From Mercurialis annua (Eukaryota; Streptophyta; Magnoliopsida; Malpighiales; Euphorbiaceae), in assembly GCF_937616625.2 (NCBI RefSeq), contig NC_065572.1, positions 69,624,653-69,688,652 on the forward strand: a stretch of 64,000 nucleotides of DNA. The letters are read 5' to 3'. A program made the translations under genes and the position numbers. The notes below the pieces were generated by a model that worked only from the letters and a program-made list of their open reading frames with translations, was not told where the DNA came from and did not search any database. Shown one piece after another: positions 22,606 through 33,583 of the stretch. Every line of letters starts with the position of its first letter. Positions within the stretch are counted from its first letter, which is position 1.

Positions 22606-23417
22606 GTATGTACATTTCGGTGTCAGTAAATTGTTTTGGTTTATTCAACTAGTGTATTGGTCCCATTATGACAGTTTTGGTGTCAACTTATTGAAGACTG
22701 GCTTTAGTAATTTGTATATACAATTATACTGAAAAATAAAAGATACAAAGAGTCGGAGACATGATCGAAAATCGCGCATTGATATCATATGCTCTTGTTT
22801 TGTCTCTTATACTGATAGATATTCACCAACCCAAGATCTCCCAATATAATTTCAGGGGAACATTTAGATTAGTCCTGTTTATAACATTTGTTTGGTAATG
22901 AGTCATCTTTCTTTGATTTGTTATCCATCTTTGAATGATTTATTTTTCACATTCAGTTTTCTGATTTCATTATTTTAGGTTTTATCACTTGCTATGAAGC
23001 TGAAGACGCACTGCCAAGAGGAATTTGAGATGAAACGGAGTATTTAGCAGTTTAGATGCTTGCAGATTTATGACTGATAATGAAGGTGATAACTGCAGCA
23101 GTAAGAGCTCTGATATGATATCCATACTTGTATGATAAGGCATCCATCTATTTTCAAAAACAAAACTATAAAAGAAGGTTCTCTACATCTAAGAAAGAGT
23201 TTGCACTTTTGATTTGTTAGTTTCGGTTTCTTTTCCCGCGCAAAGTACTAGTATAGCAGCAAACTGAATGACTGTGCGAGGCCATAACTAACTCTTCTTA
23301 CGTGGCTTGTTTTGATTAGTCCTCTGTATGTGTTTATAATGTGCTCTACTTCTGATGAATGATCTTACATTTGTTTTAAGAGAAATCGTAAACTTCAATA
23401 GAATTGCGTGGAATCTG

Positions 23418-23714
23418 TTTTCATGAACTTCTTAAATGCTTGTTCTACTGCTTTTCACGCTGTTGGTAATTTAATTCTCTCATATTTTCTCTTTACTTTT
23501 AATTTCTCTTGCAAAAATGAAAATCTAGTAAAGTTTATGTATTTAATATGTTTTTTTTCTGTATGGATTGTGTAGAGGAGGCAAAGAATAGATTGAAACA
23601 TTCAGGATATGTGCAAGTTTCAGAGAGAGATGGTTGGAATCTTGAACCTGGAAATAAATATGTTTTCACTAGGGATTACTCTACTATTGTTGCTTTTGCC
23701 ATTGGTAGAGAGTG
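23418..23714 (+). pseudogene. Aspartyl aminopeptidase exon 1-2 copy, left arm
   Basis: Exon 1 remnant (FLNACSTAFHAVG, ending at GT donor 23466) and exon 2 from 23575 ([20 protein letters not shown], then [17 protein letters not shown]) closely match the intact gene at 56318. The true start codon and exons 3-11 are absent, and a stop follows GRE. It lies downstream of FB2, as the intact gene lies downstream of FB5. Confidence 0.85.
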
Positions 23715-23871
23715 ATGTTTTTCATCGTAACAGAAAAAGTTTTGGTAGCAGGACACGAACTAATTCAAATCATGATAGATTTACACAGCATTGTCATTAC
23801 AACAATAACAATGTATTGTATCATCGGAGTGATATTGAAAACAATTTTCATGGCAAAAAAAATATTGGATT

Positions 23872-24338
23872 TAGGGGTGTACAGTATTCGGTTGAAACCA
23901 AATTAACTGACCGAATCAAACCAAAAATTTAATTCATTTTGGTTTTTATTTTTAAAAAGTTTGGTTAATTCGGTTTTGGATATGAAACTTTCAAATTAAC
24001 CGAATCGACCAAATTGAATTATATATACTATAATGTTATTTTTATAATTTCTTTAAAAAACTAAGTTAATTATGTAATTTTTTTAGAACTTAGTTACTAA
24101 ATGCCCTTAAAAGTGTACATTAATTATAATTTAGTATTAAAATTATTATTTTTTTATTTTTTAATAATTAATATTAATAAAATTCGGCTATTTCGGTTAA
24201 CCGAAATAATATTTCAGTTCGGTTTTGGTTTGGTTTTATTATAATTCGGTACGGTTTTAGTTATGGAGATTGCTAACATTTTGGATTTGGTTAATTCGAT
24301 TTCGGTTAGGTGACTAAACCGACCGATGCAAATTCCTA
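23872..24338. mobile_element. hAT-type MITE in left arm, TSD ATTGGATT
   Basis: Termini TAGGGGTGTAC and AAATTCCTA with 8-bp duplications ATTGGATT at 23864-23871 and 24339-24346. The interior is rich in CGGTT/AACCG motifs. The same insertion is in the right arm (26092-26596), so it predates the inverted duplication. Confidence 0.85.
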
Positions 24339-24478
24339 ATTGGATTTGATTAAAACGGTGACGTTTTATATTACGAAGTTTATGTTGATGGCACTTTTTA
24401 CTATCCAAAAATAAATAACTGCGGTGATGACGATGTAAATAAATATTCGTCCCCTGATGGTCTTGGTGATAATCATAA

Positions 24479-25091
24479 GAGCATCTGCAATGCAGTGTTA
24501 TTTTATATGCTAAATTTAGCATGAAAAAGTAACAAAATACTATATTTAGCATACAATTCTAATTTTATCTTCAATGCAAAATGCTAAAAAATGTTATAAT
24601 TATTTACTATCATAAATATATATCAACTTTAAAAAAAAAAAACAATTCAATTATATGTTTTATAAATTATTTTAACATAAATTTTATTTTTCAATTGATA
24701 TAATAATGAGATTTTTTTCTAAAAAATTATTAAGATAATCGATGGATTATATAAAAATAAATTATTTTATAAATTATTTAATATATTGGCGTGTGGTCTA
24801 TTTTTTTAATTAATCAAAATTGTAAAATAAAAAAAGAGTATAATTTAAAATAAATAATGAAATTAAAATAAATAATACAAAAAGAAGTAATAGTAAAAAA
24901 TTATAATTAACAATGAATTTTAATTGGTTGTTGAAGTTTAGCGTATGCTATAGTTGATGCTAAATTTAAGACATGATATAGCATATGCTAAATTTAGCAC
25001 CGAATATAGCATCGCATTAGAGATTGATTTTAAAGCTCAATGCCAAATTATAGCATTAGCATGGCAATTTACCATTGCATTGTGGATGCTC
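24479..25091. mobile_element. Tourist/Harbinger-like MITE, TSD TAA
   Basis: A 613-bp element with ends GAGCATCTGCAATGCAGTG and CATTGCATTGTGGATGCTC, flanked by TAA at 24476-24478 and 25092-25094. The right arm has the uninterrupted site (CTTATACTTATGATTATCAC near 25952-25971), so the insertion is later than the inverted duplication. The interior is rich in TGCTAAATTTAGCA. Non-coding. Confidence 0.95.
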
Positions 25092-25319
25092 TAAGTATAA
25101 GAGAGATTTTTTTTTTTCAAGATAAAAAAATAGATAGAAGAGGCAAATCTTACATCCTAGAGCTATAGGAACAAAATGATATGTATCTGGTTTTGGCCTC
25201 TTGGGCCAAATTATGCGCCAAATGATTCTGTAACCTACTAATAAATGCAAAAGAACAGAAATTAAACAAAGGCTTAAGGTGTCAAATATCTTAACAATTT
25301 TCCCAAAAGCTTTTGGTCA

Positions 25320-25885
25320 GTGGAAGATGCAGTCTGTATCGCTCTCAAATCAATGGAGGAATTTTCAAAGGGTCAGAAGAAGTCAGTAGAAGACAGAATC
25401 CTTCCGGACCCTCTACTGCTTGAGACCCTCCAGGGTATCTCAGGCACTTTAGATCCGATGGAGCATGTTGTTAGAATCCAATATGATATAGGCACAAGCG
25501 TGGAGCATCATTTTGGCTCTATTGTGGGAGTGGCTTTTGATCAGGAAGGGCATATATTGGGGAGATTTTCTGCAATCATCCGATCTATTTGGGACCCAGA
25601 AATTTTTGAATTCATCGCTCTTCATGAGTTCATGAATTGGGCCATAAGCATGAACTGGAGATCGGTTAACTTTTCAGGCGAAGCCATTCTAGTTTCCCAC
25701 ACTGTCAATTCTGGCTTTTGTGCCTCAGCAGTTAATTGGGAAACTTGTCAAGATATTTGACACCTTGAACCTTTGTATAATATCTATTCTTTTGCGTTTA
25801 TTAGTAGGTTACAGAATCATTTGGCGCATAATTTGGCCCAAGAGGCTAAAGCCAGATACATCTAATTTTGTTTCTATAGCTCTAG
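25320..25885 (+). pseudogene. RNase H-like domain fragment at the centre of the inverted duplication
   Basis: The 146-residue open piece (25320-25760) shows GSIVGVAFDQEGHILGRFSA, DPEIFEFIALHEFMNWA and NWRSVNFSGEAILVSHTVNS, matching the RVT_3-type RNase H of plants (G..v.D..G, E..Al..al.wA, D/E...v). After a frame change the C-terminal RLQNHLAHNLAQEAKARYI matches the R..N..AH.LA..A motif. The usual catalytic Asp in 'EGDA' is Glu-Ala here (SGEA). The C-terminal third is also present, inverted, in the left arm (25095-25306). Probably a LINE tail or a captured domain; no intact gene. Confidence 0.75.
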
Positions 25886-26091
25886 GATGTAAGATTTGCC
25901 TTTTTTTATCTATTTTCCATCTTGAAAATAAAAATAAAAAATCTCTTATACTTATGATTATCACCAAGACCATCAGCGGAAGGATATTTATTTACATCGT
26001 CATCATCATAGTTTTTTATTTTTGGATAGTAAAAAGTGCCATCAACATAAACTTCGTAATATAAAACGTCACCGTTTTAATCAAATCCAAT

Positions 26092-26596
26092 TAGGGATGT
26101 GCATTGGTCGGTTTAGTCACCGAACCGAACCAAAGTCGAATTAATCAAACTCAAAATGTTAGCAATCTCCATAGCTAAAACCGAACCGAATTATATTAAA
26201 ACCAAACCAAAACCAAACTGAAATATTATTTCGGTTAACCGGCCAAATTTTATTAATATTAATTATTTAAATTAAAAAATAAAATAATAATTATTTTAAT
26301 ACTAAATTATAATTAATATACACTTTTAAGGGCATTTAGTAACTAAGTTCTAAAAAAATTACATAATTAACTTAGTTTTTTAAAGAAATTATAAAAATAA
26401 CATTATAGTATATATAATTCAGTTTGGTCGGTTCGGTTAATTTGGAAGTTTCATATCCAAAACCGAATTAACCAAACTTTTTAAAAATAAAAACCGAACC
26501 GAATTAACAAAAAACCAAACCGCATTAAATTTTTGGTTTGATTCAATCAGTTAATTTGGTTTCAACCGATTTTCAACCGAATACTGTACACCCCTA
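26092..26596. mobile_element. hAT-type MITE in right arm, TSD AATCCAAT
   Basis: Inverted homologue of 23872-24338. AATCCAAT is repeated at 26084-26091 and 26597-26604 and is the complement of the left-arm duplication. Confidence 0.85.
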
Positions 26597-26748
26597 AATC
26601 CAATAACTTTTTTGCCATGAAAATTGTTTTCAATATCACTCCGATTGTATCATTGTTATTGTTGTAATGACAATGCTATGTAAATCTATCATGATTTGAA
26701 TTAGTTCGTGTCCGGCTACCGGAACTTTTTCCATTACGATGAAAAACA

Positions 26749-27054
26749 TCACTCTTTACCAATGGCAAAAGCAACAATAGTAGAGTAATTCCTAGTGAAA
26801 ACATATTTATTTCCAGGTTCAAGATTCCAACCATCTCTCTCTGAAACTTGCACATATCCTGAATGTTTCAATCTATTCTGTGCCTCCTCTACACAATCCA
26901 TACAAAAAAAACATATTAAAGACATAAACTTTACTAGATTTTCATTTTTGCAAGAGAAATTAAAAGTGAAGAGAAAATATGAGAGAATTAAATTACCAAC
27001 AGCGTGAAAAGCAGTAGAACAAGCATTTAAGAAGTTTATGAAAACAGATTCCAC
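26749..27054 (-). pseudogene. Aspartyl aminopeptidase exon 1-2 copy, right arm (101-codon open frame)
   Basis: Same fragment as 23418-23714, on the minus strand. Here an ATG upstream of FINFLNACSTAFHAVG opens a frame that runs straight through the intron into [20 protein letters not shown] and [11 protein letters not shown] before a stop, giving 101 residues with or without splicing. It lacks the metal-binding residues, which lie in exons 3, 7, 8, 9 and 11 of the intact gene. No enzyme activity is expected. Confidence 0.75.
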
Positions 27055-27932
27055 GCAATTCTATTGAAGTTTACGATTTCTATTTAAACAAATGTAAGAT
27101 CATTCATCAGAAGTAGAGCACATTATAAACACATACAGAGGACTAATCAAAACAAGCCACGTAAGAAGAGTTAGTTATGGCCTCGCGCAGTCATTCAGTT
27201 TGCTGCTATACTAGTACTTTGCTCGGGAAAAGAAACAGAAACTAACAAATCAAAAGTGCAAACTCTTTCTTAGATGTAGAGAACCTTCTTTTATAGTTTT
27301 GCATTTGAAAATAGATGGATGCCTACTCATACAAGTATGGATATCATATCAGAGCTCTTACTGCTGCAGTTATCACCTTGTACGTTTGTCAATCCAATAA
27401 TAACCCGCCCGTCATTATCAGTCATAAATCTGCAAGCATCTAAACTGCAAGAGTACTCTATTTCATTTCAAGTTCCTCTAGGCAGTGCGTCTTCAGCTTC
27501 ATAGCAAGTGATAAAACCTGCTACCACAAGTGACTGACCTGAAAAATCGAAATCAGAAAACTGAATGTGAAAAATAAATCATTCAAAGATGTTTAACAAA
27601 TCAAAGAGAGATGACTCATTACCAAACAAATGTTATAAACAGGACTAAGCTAAAGTCTAACAGAAATGTTACAAGAAAATATTTATAATTAAAAAACACT
27701 TCCTATTGGGAGATATTGGGTTGGTAAATATCTATCCACATAAGAGACAAAACAAGAGCATGCGATATCAATGGGATGTCTCCGACTCTCTGTATCTTTT
27801 AATTTTCGATCATACACAAATTACTAAAGCTAGTCTTCAATAGATTAACACCAAAACTGTCATGGGACCGATACACAAGTTGAATAATATTTTCCAAACC
27901 AAAACAATTTAATGACGCCGAAATGTACATAC

Positions 27933-29069
27933 CTAAATCAATGAAGATTGAGGAGGGTGCTTGGTGAAGTCGTTGAGAACTATAAAGCTGGGAGAGTAAG
28001 GGTAGACCATATATTTGCCTCCGTATATTAATCTGCCTTTGACCATTTTAAAGATCACTTCCAAATTTTCATCTTGAAAATTATAACTGAGGAGCATAGT
28101 AGGGAATCCAAGAAAAACAATATCAGCACTTGGATGAATAGCATAGGGCATAAAATTTGTAGAGATGCCATCCTTGCACAGTTCTCTAACTTGAGGACTT
28201 AAAGACATCAAATGACTAATTGAAAGGCAATACTTCAATCTCCAAAAACAGTCCTCAAGAATCCAAAAACAAATATTGGATTTGGAAGAATCATGATTGG
28301 CATAATATAATTGCCCTTTGGAAAGGCCAATAAAGCCAAACTTGCCTATAGAATTAGCAACAGGCAGCTGAATGGCCTTAGCAATAAGATTGTCCAAGTC
28401 AAAACAAAGGAGATACTCTGACATAGATTGCCTGTATAGCTTTCCATTCAAATAAACAGTGCGCTCAATACACTTAACAGAACTAAAAACCGATTGTTCA
28501 ATGCGTAACTTTTGCTTCACCCAGTTTCCAGTAGCTGAAGAGAATACATCAAGCTTTATAAAGCTACAACCGAACTTTATATCAGGAAACCGGATAATTT
28601 TGTAGTGTGGCGACATGAAATTTTCAATTACAAGCGAAGCAAAATAAGATTTATATTTGCGTTGGACATAAGGAACAGCAATGCACTGCTTGGTAGTTGG
28701 GTTGCAGACGTAATAGCGACCATCTGCTGAAAAAAATAAAAGCAAGCCGTTGCAAGCATCCTGCAGCTGATAGGGTCTGCATGGTAAAAGTTCAATACAA
28801 GATCTGAGAAAACCTGAACAATCGTTATCACAATAACGACCTTGTGGATAAGAAACATAGGCGTTATGATAACTGGAAATTTTTCGGCGTACAAAAGTGA
28901 ACAAAAAACCAGAAGGGGTAGTGGATGAAATGCGAGAAATGTTGGGGACACAAACATTCGAGATGAGGTTGTACCAGCCTTTTGAAACCCTCTTACATTG
29001 CATCAGACTCTTCACCGGAAGTCTACACAGAATTTCAACTGCTAAATCCTCGCTTAGTCTATCATCCAT
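27933..29069 (-). CDS. F-box protein FB3
   Basis: 378 residues, colinear with FB1, FB4 and FB5. The F-box is at residues 1-45 (SEDLAVEILCRLPVKSLMQ), followed by the F-box-associated region (CNGLLLFFSADGRYYVCNP). Private changes include LVIENFM, SSVKCIERTVYL, KSNICFWI, SYNFQDENLEV and KYMVYPYSP. Expected to be a substrate adaptor of an SCF ubiquitin ligase; target unknown. The stop abuts a GTATGT donor as in the other copies. It sits in the right arm of the inverted duplication, pointing at the aminopeptidase fragment. Its upstream partner is replaced by an LTR retrotransposon starting near 29663. Confidence 0.85.
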   Translation of the reverse strand: MDDRLSEDLAVEILCRLPVKSLMQCKRVSKGWYNLISNVCVPNISRISSTTPSGFLFTFVRRKISSYHNAYVSYPQGRYCDNDCSGFLRSCIELLPCRPYQLQDACNGLLLFFSADGRYYVCNPTTKQCIAVPYVQRKYKSYFASLVIENFMSPHYKIIRFPDIKFGCSFIKLDVFSSATGNWVKQKLRIEQSVFSSVKCIERTVYLNGKLYRQSMSEYLLCFDLDNLIAKAIQLPVANSIGKFGFIGLSKGQLYYANHDSSKSNICFWILEDCFWRLKYCLSISHLMSLSPQVRELCKDGISTNFMPYAIHPSADIVFLGFPTMLLSYNFQDENLEVIFKMVKGRLIYGGKYMVYPYSPSFIVLNDFTKHPPQSSLI

Positions 29070-29662
29070 TATTTTTTACTCAACAAAAAACATACATACT
29101 TAGGATATTAAATAAGGACACAGGGAATCCATATAGCACAAGGATTAAGAATACATATAGTTTCCTAAATGGAAAAGGAACAGACTTTATTCTCTAATTT
29201 AACTAAGAAGGAAATTAATTTACATAATCATGATGGGAAGATACCTAATTCTCTGAATTGGGGAAATTGACAAGGAAAAGACTTCAACCCAATTGAAAGA
29301 AACAAGGGTTCGGCATGGAATAAGATTAAAAAAAAGTAATAAGTTTTATAGGGAGAGAAGAGGAATTCAGACCAGATTGGCAGCATCACCCCATCAAAAA
29401 TATCCAAACTTTACTCTTTCCAAATTCAGTTTCGCACCTCATCGTCGTTGGGAGAGGGATAAAAAGCAGCAAGCATAATTTCTCTCTATCCCTTGTAATT
29501 TTGGGTAGTTTAATAAAGGCAAAAGATAGAAAACAACTCTCCCAATTTTTGTAAAAATACAAATCAACTCTTTTATTTCTTTTAAATACAGTTAAACCCT
29601 TTTTATTTTTAGATAGACTAAATAATCCCTTTTGTCCAACATTGATGGAAACCAAAATACTA

Positions 29663-30134
29663 TGAACCGAGTCCGATGGGATTCGCCTACCGAGTCGATC
29701 TTGAGACTCGTCGAAGAATTTGAATATGATTTGATACCGAAAATAAAAGAGATTCTATAAGACTAATCTTCTAGAGAGCAGAAAACAAATTTCTATTAGA
29801 AATCACATTCCTATATAGATTTACATGTCAGACAAGAATTTATTTCCTATTTAGATTCTGCAAGGTATTCTCTCACTACCACTATATAAGGAGCTTGAGC
29901 AATGCCTAAAACACACAACTTACAATAAATACAAATATTCTCCCTTAAATCTAAACTAACTTAAGCATCGGAGAGCTAATCGGACAAACCATTCGATTAG
30001 TCATTTACATTGTTTTGCAGGATTAACGCCGTCTGTGGGAAAAACTTGAAAACTTAAAAATTCAAAGGAGTTTTTCTGAACTCAAAATAAATTCTCATTG
30101 AAGGATGGCATCTAGCGAAATTAATCTTAAAAAC
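29663..30134 (+). mobile_element. LTR and leader of a broken LTR retrotransposon
   Basis: An LTR-like segment (TG at 29663 to GCA at 30019) with TATA box TATATAA at 29883 is followed by AACGCCGTCTGTGGGA, the familiar sequence just after the LTR in many plant gypsy elements, and by ATGGCATCTAGCGAAATTAA at 30104, a possible gag start. A hAT-like element interrupts it at 30135. No second LTR is found in the window, so the element is truncated. The left LTR edge is uncertain. Confidence 0.6.
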
Positions 30135-31034
30135 TAGGGGTGAGCACAGTTCGGGAGAATCCGGGGATTGACAAATCTTCGGAACCAAACCAAAAATCGG
30201 AGATATCAAAAATTGGATTTTCGGATCCGTACCAATAATCGATTCAGTTCGGTTCGAAAATTGGGGATTAGGTCCTAATGGTTTGGTACGGTTCGGTATA
30301 TATATCATAGAACAACAAATATTGTATTATTTAAAATAGGCCTAATGTCTTAAAAACCCCCGACCTTTTAACCCTTTTTCAATCATACCCTGACGTTGAA
30401 AATTTATCAATTTTACCCTATTTTGCATTTTTGTGTTTCAATTGTACCCTAAAAAATTAAATTAACGTCTTTTGCGTTTGGAAATTTGTTTAAAACTGTC
30501 ACGACCCAATTTATTGAGCCGAGACCGGCGCTAGGGAACGGGAGTGGTAGCTCCGGAACCCGTAGCAAGCCTAAAATCACTATAAACGTTTCGCGAATTA
30601 AATATATTATATTATATAAAACATTTTCAGAAAACCTTTTTTAAACTTTATTATTATAAATACCAAAACATCTTTACTACTTTCTGAAAATCATCGCGAA
30701 TCATTATTATAGACTAGGGTCTTACCGAGCGACAACTCATGTCCATCACTGCCCTGTCTCTAATCAACATCTTGACCAATTCCACTCATGGAAATTGGTT
30801 ACCGAAATCAAACGGTTAAAATACGTTCTTTATAAACAATTATGATATATATATACTTTTATCTCAAATCAGAGTTACCCATTTAAATATACCGTTTGAA
30901 TTTAAACCTGACATTACATACAGACATCTACCGACTACTGCAGCTCTACGAGGAAAACATCCTTTGACATACTCTTTCACTATCATAGACTTCCGGAAGA
31001 AGGAAAGGAAGTCCATCCTTTAAATTGCTTTGAC

Positions 31035-32323
31035 CTGAAAGAAAGACTGTGAGGGGTCAGTATATGGGGATATACTGAGTGAGTTTATACATTTACTAAT
31101 AAGTATCCATATAAAACATAAAATCGTAATCAATCATATGCAGCCAAGTACAGGATCCGAATGAAACCTTAATCCTCAAACATACTAATAATCGATCGAT
31201 CAACCCAATCATAAATATCAATTGCGAGTCCAACTCGCTGGTGGCCCAGCCACTAGATACGGGGACTCCAGACTACACCGTAGCCGAGTGCTCTCTCGTA
31301 TCAAAATCATAAACCCAATCATAAATGTCATATTCATCATCAGCTCCCAGCTGAGTTATATCAAAACTGGTGATCACACAGTCCTATTGTCGCCCAATAG
31401 GTAGCACGTTCCATCGGATCAATACTGGTTTCAAATCAAGCATATGCAATTCGTATAAAAGTTTCGCATATAAAACATGCAGTTCAAATAATAAGCAATA
31501 TAAAATAATTGCTTAAGTAAATACTTTAAAAGCAAATCATATAAACTCACAAAAAACGCTTATCCAAAATACGTCGGGGCTTTAGAACGTACAGCTTCCC
31601 GAACTACTGGTCCAGCTGCTTCTTGCCTCGCCGGATCTAAAACAAATTTTTTAAAACATTTGACTGATATCAGAGTCCTATTCTAAGATTAACTCTAGAC
31701 TCGAGACACGACACGTTAAACTTATTAACAGTTGTGCTCCTCACGCAATATTCCGATTAATGGTTTCTAACTCGTTTATGAATCGTATCTCTTTCCGAAT
31801 CCATTCTCATGTATTGTGTCCAAATTTCACTTTTTCAAAGTCCATAGGTCAAAACCAAGCTGAAATACATCGCGTCGGATCTCGGAATGCATTCCCCATC
31901 TCAAAATGGGTTTGGCATGTCGTGCCAGGCCCTCCTCACGTCGTGAGGGCCTTTCTCACGTCGTGAGGCATGCCCTCACGTCGTGAGGGACAATCCTCAC
32001 GTCGTGAGGGACAATCCTCACGTCGTGAGGCACAAGCCTCACGTCGTGAGGGAGCTCCTCACGTCATGAGGAGCATCCTCACGTCGTGAGGACGTGATTC
32101 CTACTCCGAAACTTGATTCCGACGTGTTTTAGCTCAAAAACGACCAATTTCACATTCCCAATGATGCTACAATGCTTAGAAACATCCACAACATACAATC
32201 CAAGCTTAAAACGTCAAAAATCGAATTCAAAATCGTTAAAATAACAAAACCGCTCGAAACCTTAAACTTTAAATCGATATTCCTTCAAATTCACTCAACC
32301 AAACACTAAAACGACGAGCTTAC
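31035..32323 (-). other. Putative intron inside solo LTR 2
   Basis: ATCAAG/GTAAGC at 32323 and TCTTTCTTTCAG/GT ending at 31035, length 1289 nt, close to the 1330 nt predicted in LTR 1. Predicted from conservation. Confidence 0.4.
31914..32093 (-). repeat. Hairpin array 2: about 8-9 units of CCTCACGtCGTGAGG
   Basis: Tandem palindromes with 7-bp stems (CCTCACG/CGTGAGG) and a one-base centre, separated by 3-8 nt linkers such as GACAAT. The first unit (GGCATGTCGTGCC) is degenerate. On the LTR sense strand it begins about 230 nt after the predicted donor, the same place as hairpin array 1 in solo LTR 1, yet no unit or linker sequence is shared. Confidence 0.9.
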
Positions 32324-32474
32324 CTTGATTACCGGTTGAAATACGATCGATTCGAGTTATAGAACGTCGAAAACGGACGAGAAACGGAAACCGCGCGGCG
32401 AACCGTCGAGAACGAACGAGAGAAATAAAAATGGTTTTGGATGGCTTCTGGATACTTCATCTCTTACTGATGAA

Positions 32475-32488
32475 GTTATATATATATG
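32475..32488 (-). promoter_or_regulatory. TATA box of solo LTR 2
   Basis: CATATATATATAAC on the minus strand, about 155 nt before the conserved donor-like GTAAGC. Same placement as in solo LTR 1. Confidence 0.55.
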
Positions 32489-33583
32489 GCTAATTGTCGC
32501 TTTTGGTCCTTGAACTCTTTAACTTAAACCAATTCTCTATTAAACTTTCTATTTTAACTTAACCATTACTTTAACTCAATTACGTACGTATTACTTTTAT
32601 CCAAATAAATAATACGATTCTAAAATTATTATTTCCCGTCAATAATCCTCTAATTTCTATTCTTGAGGCTCAATTGGCTAATTTTTATTTTAGCCCTTAA
32701 ACTTCTTAAAATTTGCAAATTAACCCAAAACACATCCGCGTCCAAATTTTGAAAGGTCTCCAATTGACCTGAAACTTTTATCACAATTTCTTTAAAATGT
32801 TTCGCGGATCTTGGCGAAATAATTCTTATCTCGGGATTTATAATTTATTTTATATTAATTTCCGAAGTTATTTTCTGAATTCCCGCTAATCCTTTTAATA
32901 AGTATTATTCTTTATTCCCGATATAATTAAATTAAATCCTTCTTAATTTAATTTATCGGAATTCACGACACGTGGCACGACTTAATTATTTTAAAATATT
33001 TGGGGTATTACAAAAACATTCTCCATGTCTCGCATATATTAATTGTATATTTTTAAAATTTATTTAAATTTAGTTAAATTAATTAAAAATTTAAATTAGT
33101 GTTAATTTGATTATGGTTTTTAGTTAGTTTTTAAAAATAAAGGACTTATTTGTACTTTTTTGAATAAAAAATAATTTAATTTCATGTTTAGACTTAATTA
33201 ATTGAATGATTTCATCATTTAAGTAAAAAAATTAACAAAAATTAAAATATTGGGGTACAATTGAAAACGGAAAATTCAAAAGTGCGTAAAATTGACAAAT
33301 TTTCAACGTCGGGGTGGGGATTGAAAAAAAGTTTAAAGGTGAGGGGTTTTTGAGTGATTAGGCCTTTAAAATATGATCTCTACTATATTAAAATATATTA
33401 TTTTGACTTCTAAAATTAATTAACTACTCATTCATTCATTTTTATATATATTTTTAACTATCACAAATAAATAATCATCAATAAAATAAAAAGGCACAAC
33501 ATGTATATTATCGTTCGATTTAATATTACTTTTTTAATTATTTGATCAGGGTACTTTTATCTATTCTCAAATCTAAAAATATA

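Larger units (their letters stand above)
21650..25306 (+). repeat. Left arm of a large inverted duplication
   Basis: Carries, in order, the F-box leader, truncated FB2, its 3' region, aspartyl aminopeptidase exon 1-2 copy, a hAT-type element and the C-terminal part of an RNase H-like fragment, all inverted relative to 25735-29510. It differs from the right arm by a 640-bp deletion in FB2 and by a Tourist MITE insertion. The outer limit is approximate. Confidence 0.85.
25735..29510 (-). repeat. Right arm of the large inverted duplication
   Basis: Inverted homologue of 21650-25306: RNase H C-terminal third, hAT-type element, aspartyl aminopeptidase exon 1-2 copy, the full FB3 gene and its leader. 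The 428-bp loop (25307-25734) is unique. The arms have diverged visibly (point changes every few dozen bases, indels), so the event is not recent. Confidence 0.85.
30497..33012 (-). mobile_element. Solo LTR 2, chromovirus-like, TSD AAAAC
   Basis: On the minus strand it reads TGTAATACCCCA to GGGTCGTGACA and is flanked by AAAAC at 30492-30496 and 33013-33017. It is homologous to solo LTR 1 over most of its length, for example the block CCTAGCGCCGGTCTCGG near the 3' end, CTGACCCCTCACAG before the acceptor, and CCCGTATCTAGTGG. It holds a TATA box (32475-32488), donor-like GTAAGC (32323), hairpin array (31914-32093) and acceptor (31035). The hairpins differ completely from those of LTR 1. Confidence 0.95.
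30339..33364. mobile_element. MULE MITE, 9-bp TSD TTTAAAATA, split by solo LTR 2
   Basis: Ends GGCCTAATGTCTTAAAAACC and its imperfect complement, with about 120-bp inverted repeats sharing GACGTTGAAAATTT and TCAATTTTAC. TTTAAAATA is repeated at 30330-30338 and 33365-33373. Without the LTR it would be about 510 bp. Non-coding. Confidence 0.9.

Noticed and set aside
24214..24552. 112-residue minus-strand frame rich in His/Lys/Pro
   Set aside because: It spans the edge of a hAT MITE and a Tourist MITE and is not conserved in the other arm.
31914..32093. Chain of transcription terminators
   Set aside because: Hairpins lack U-tracts, and intrinsic termination is not a plant nuclear mechanism.
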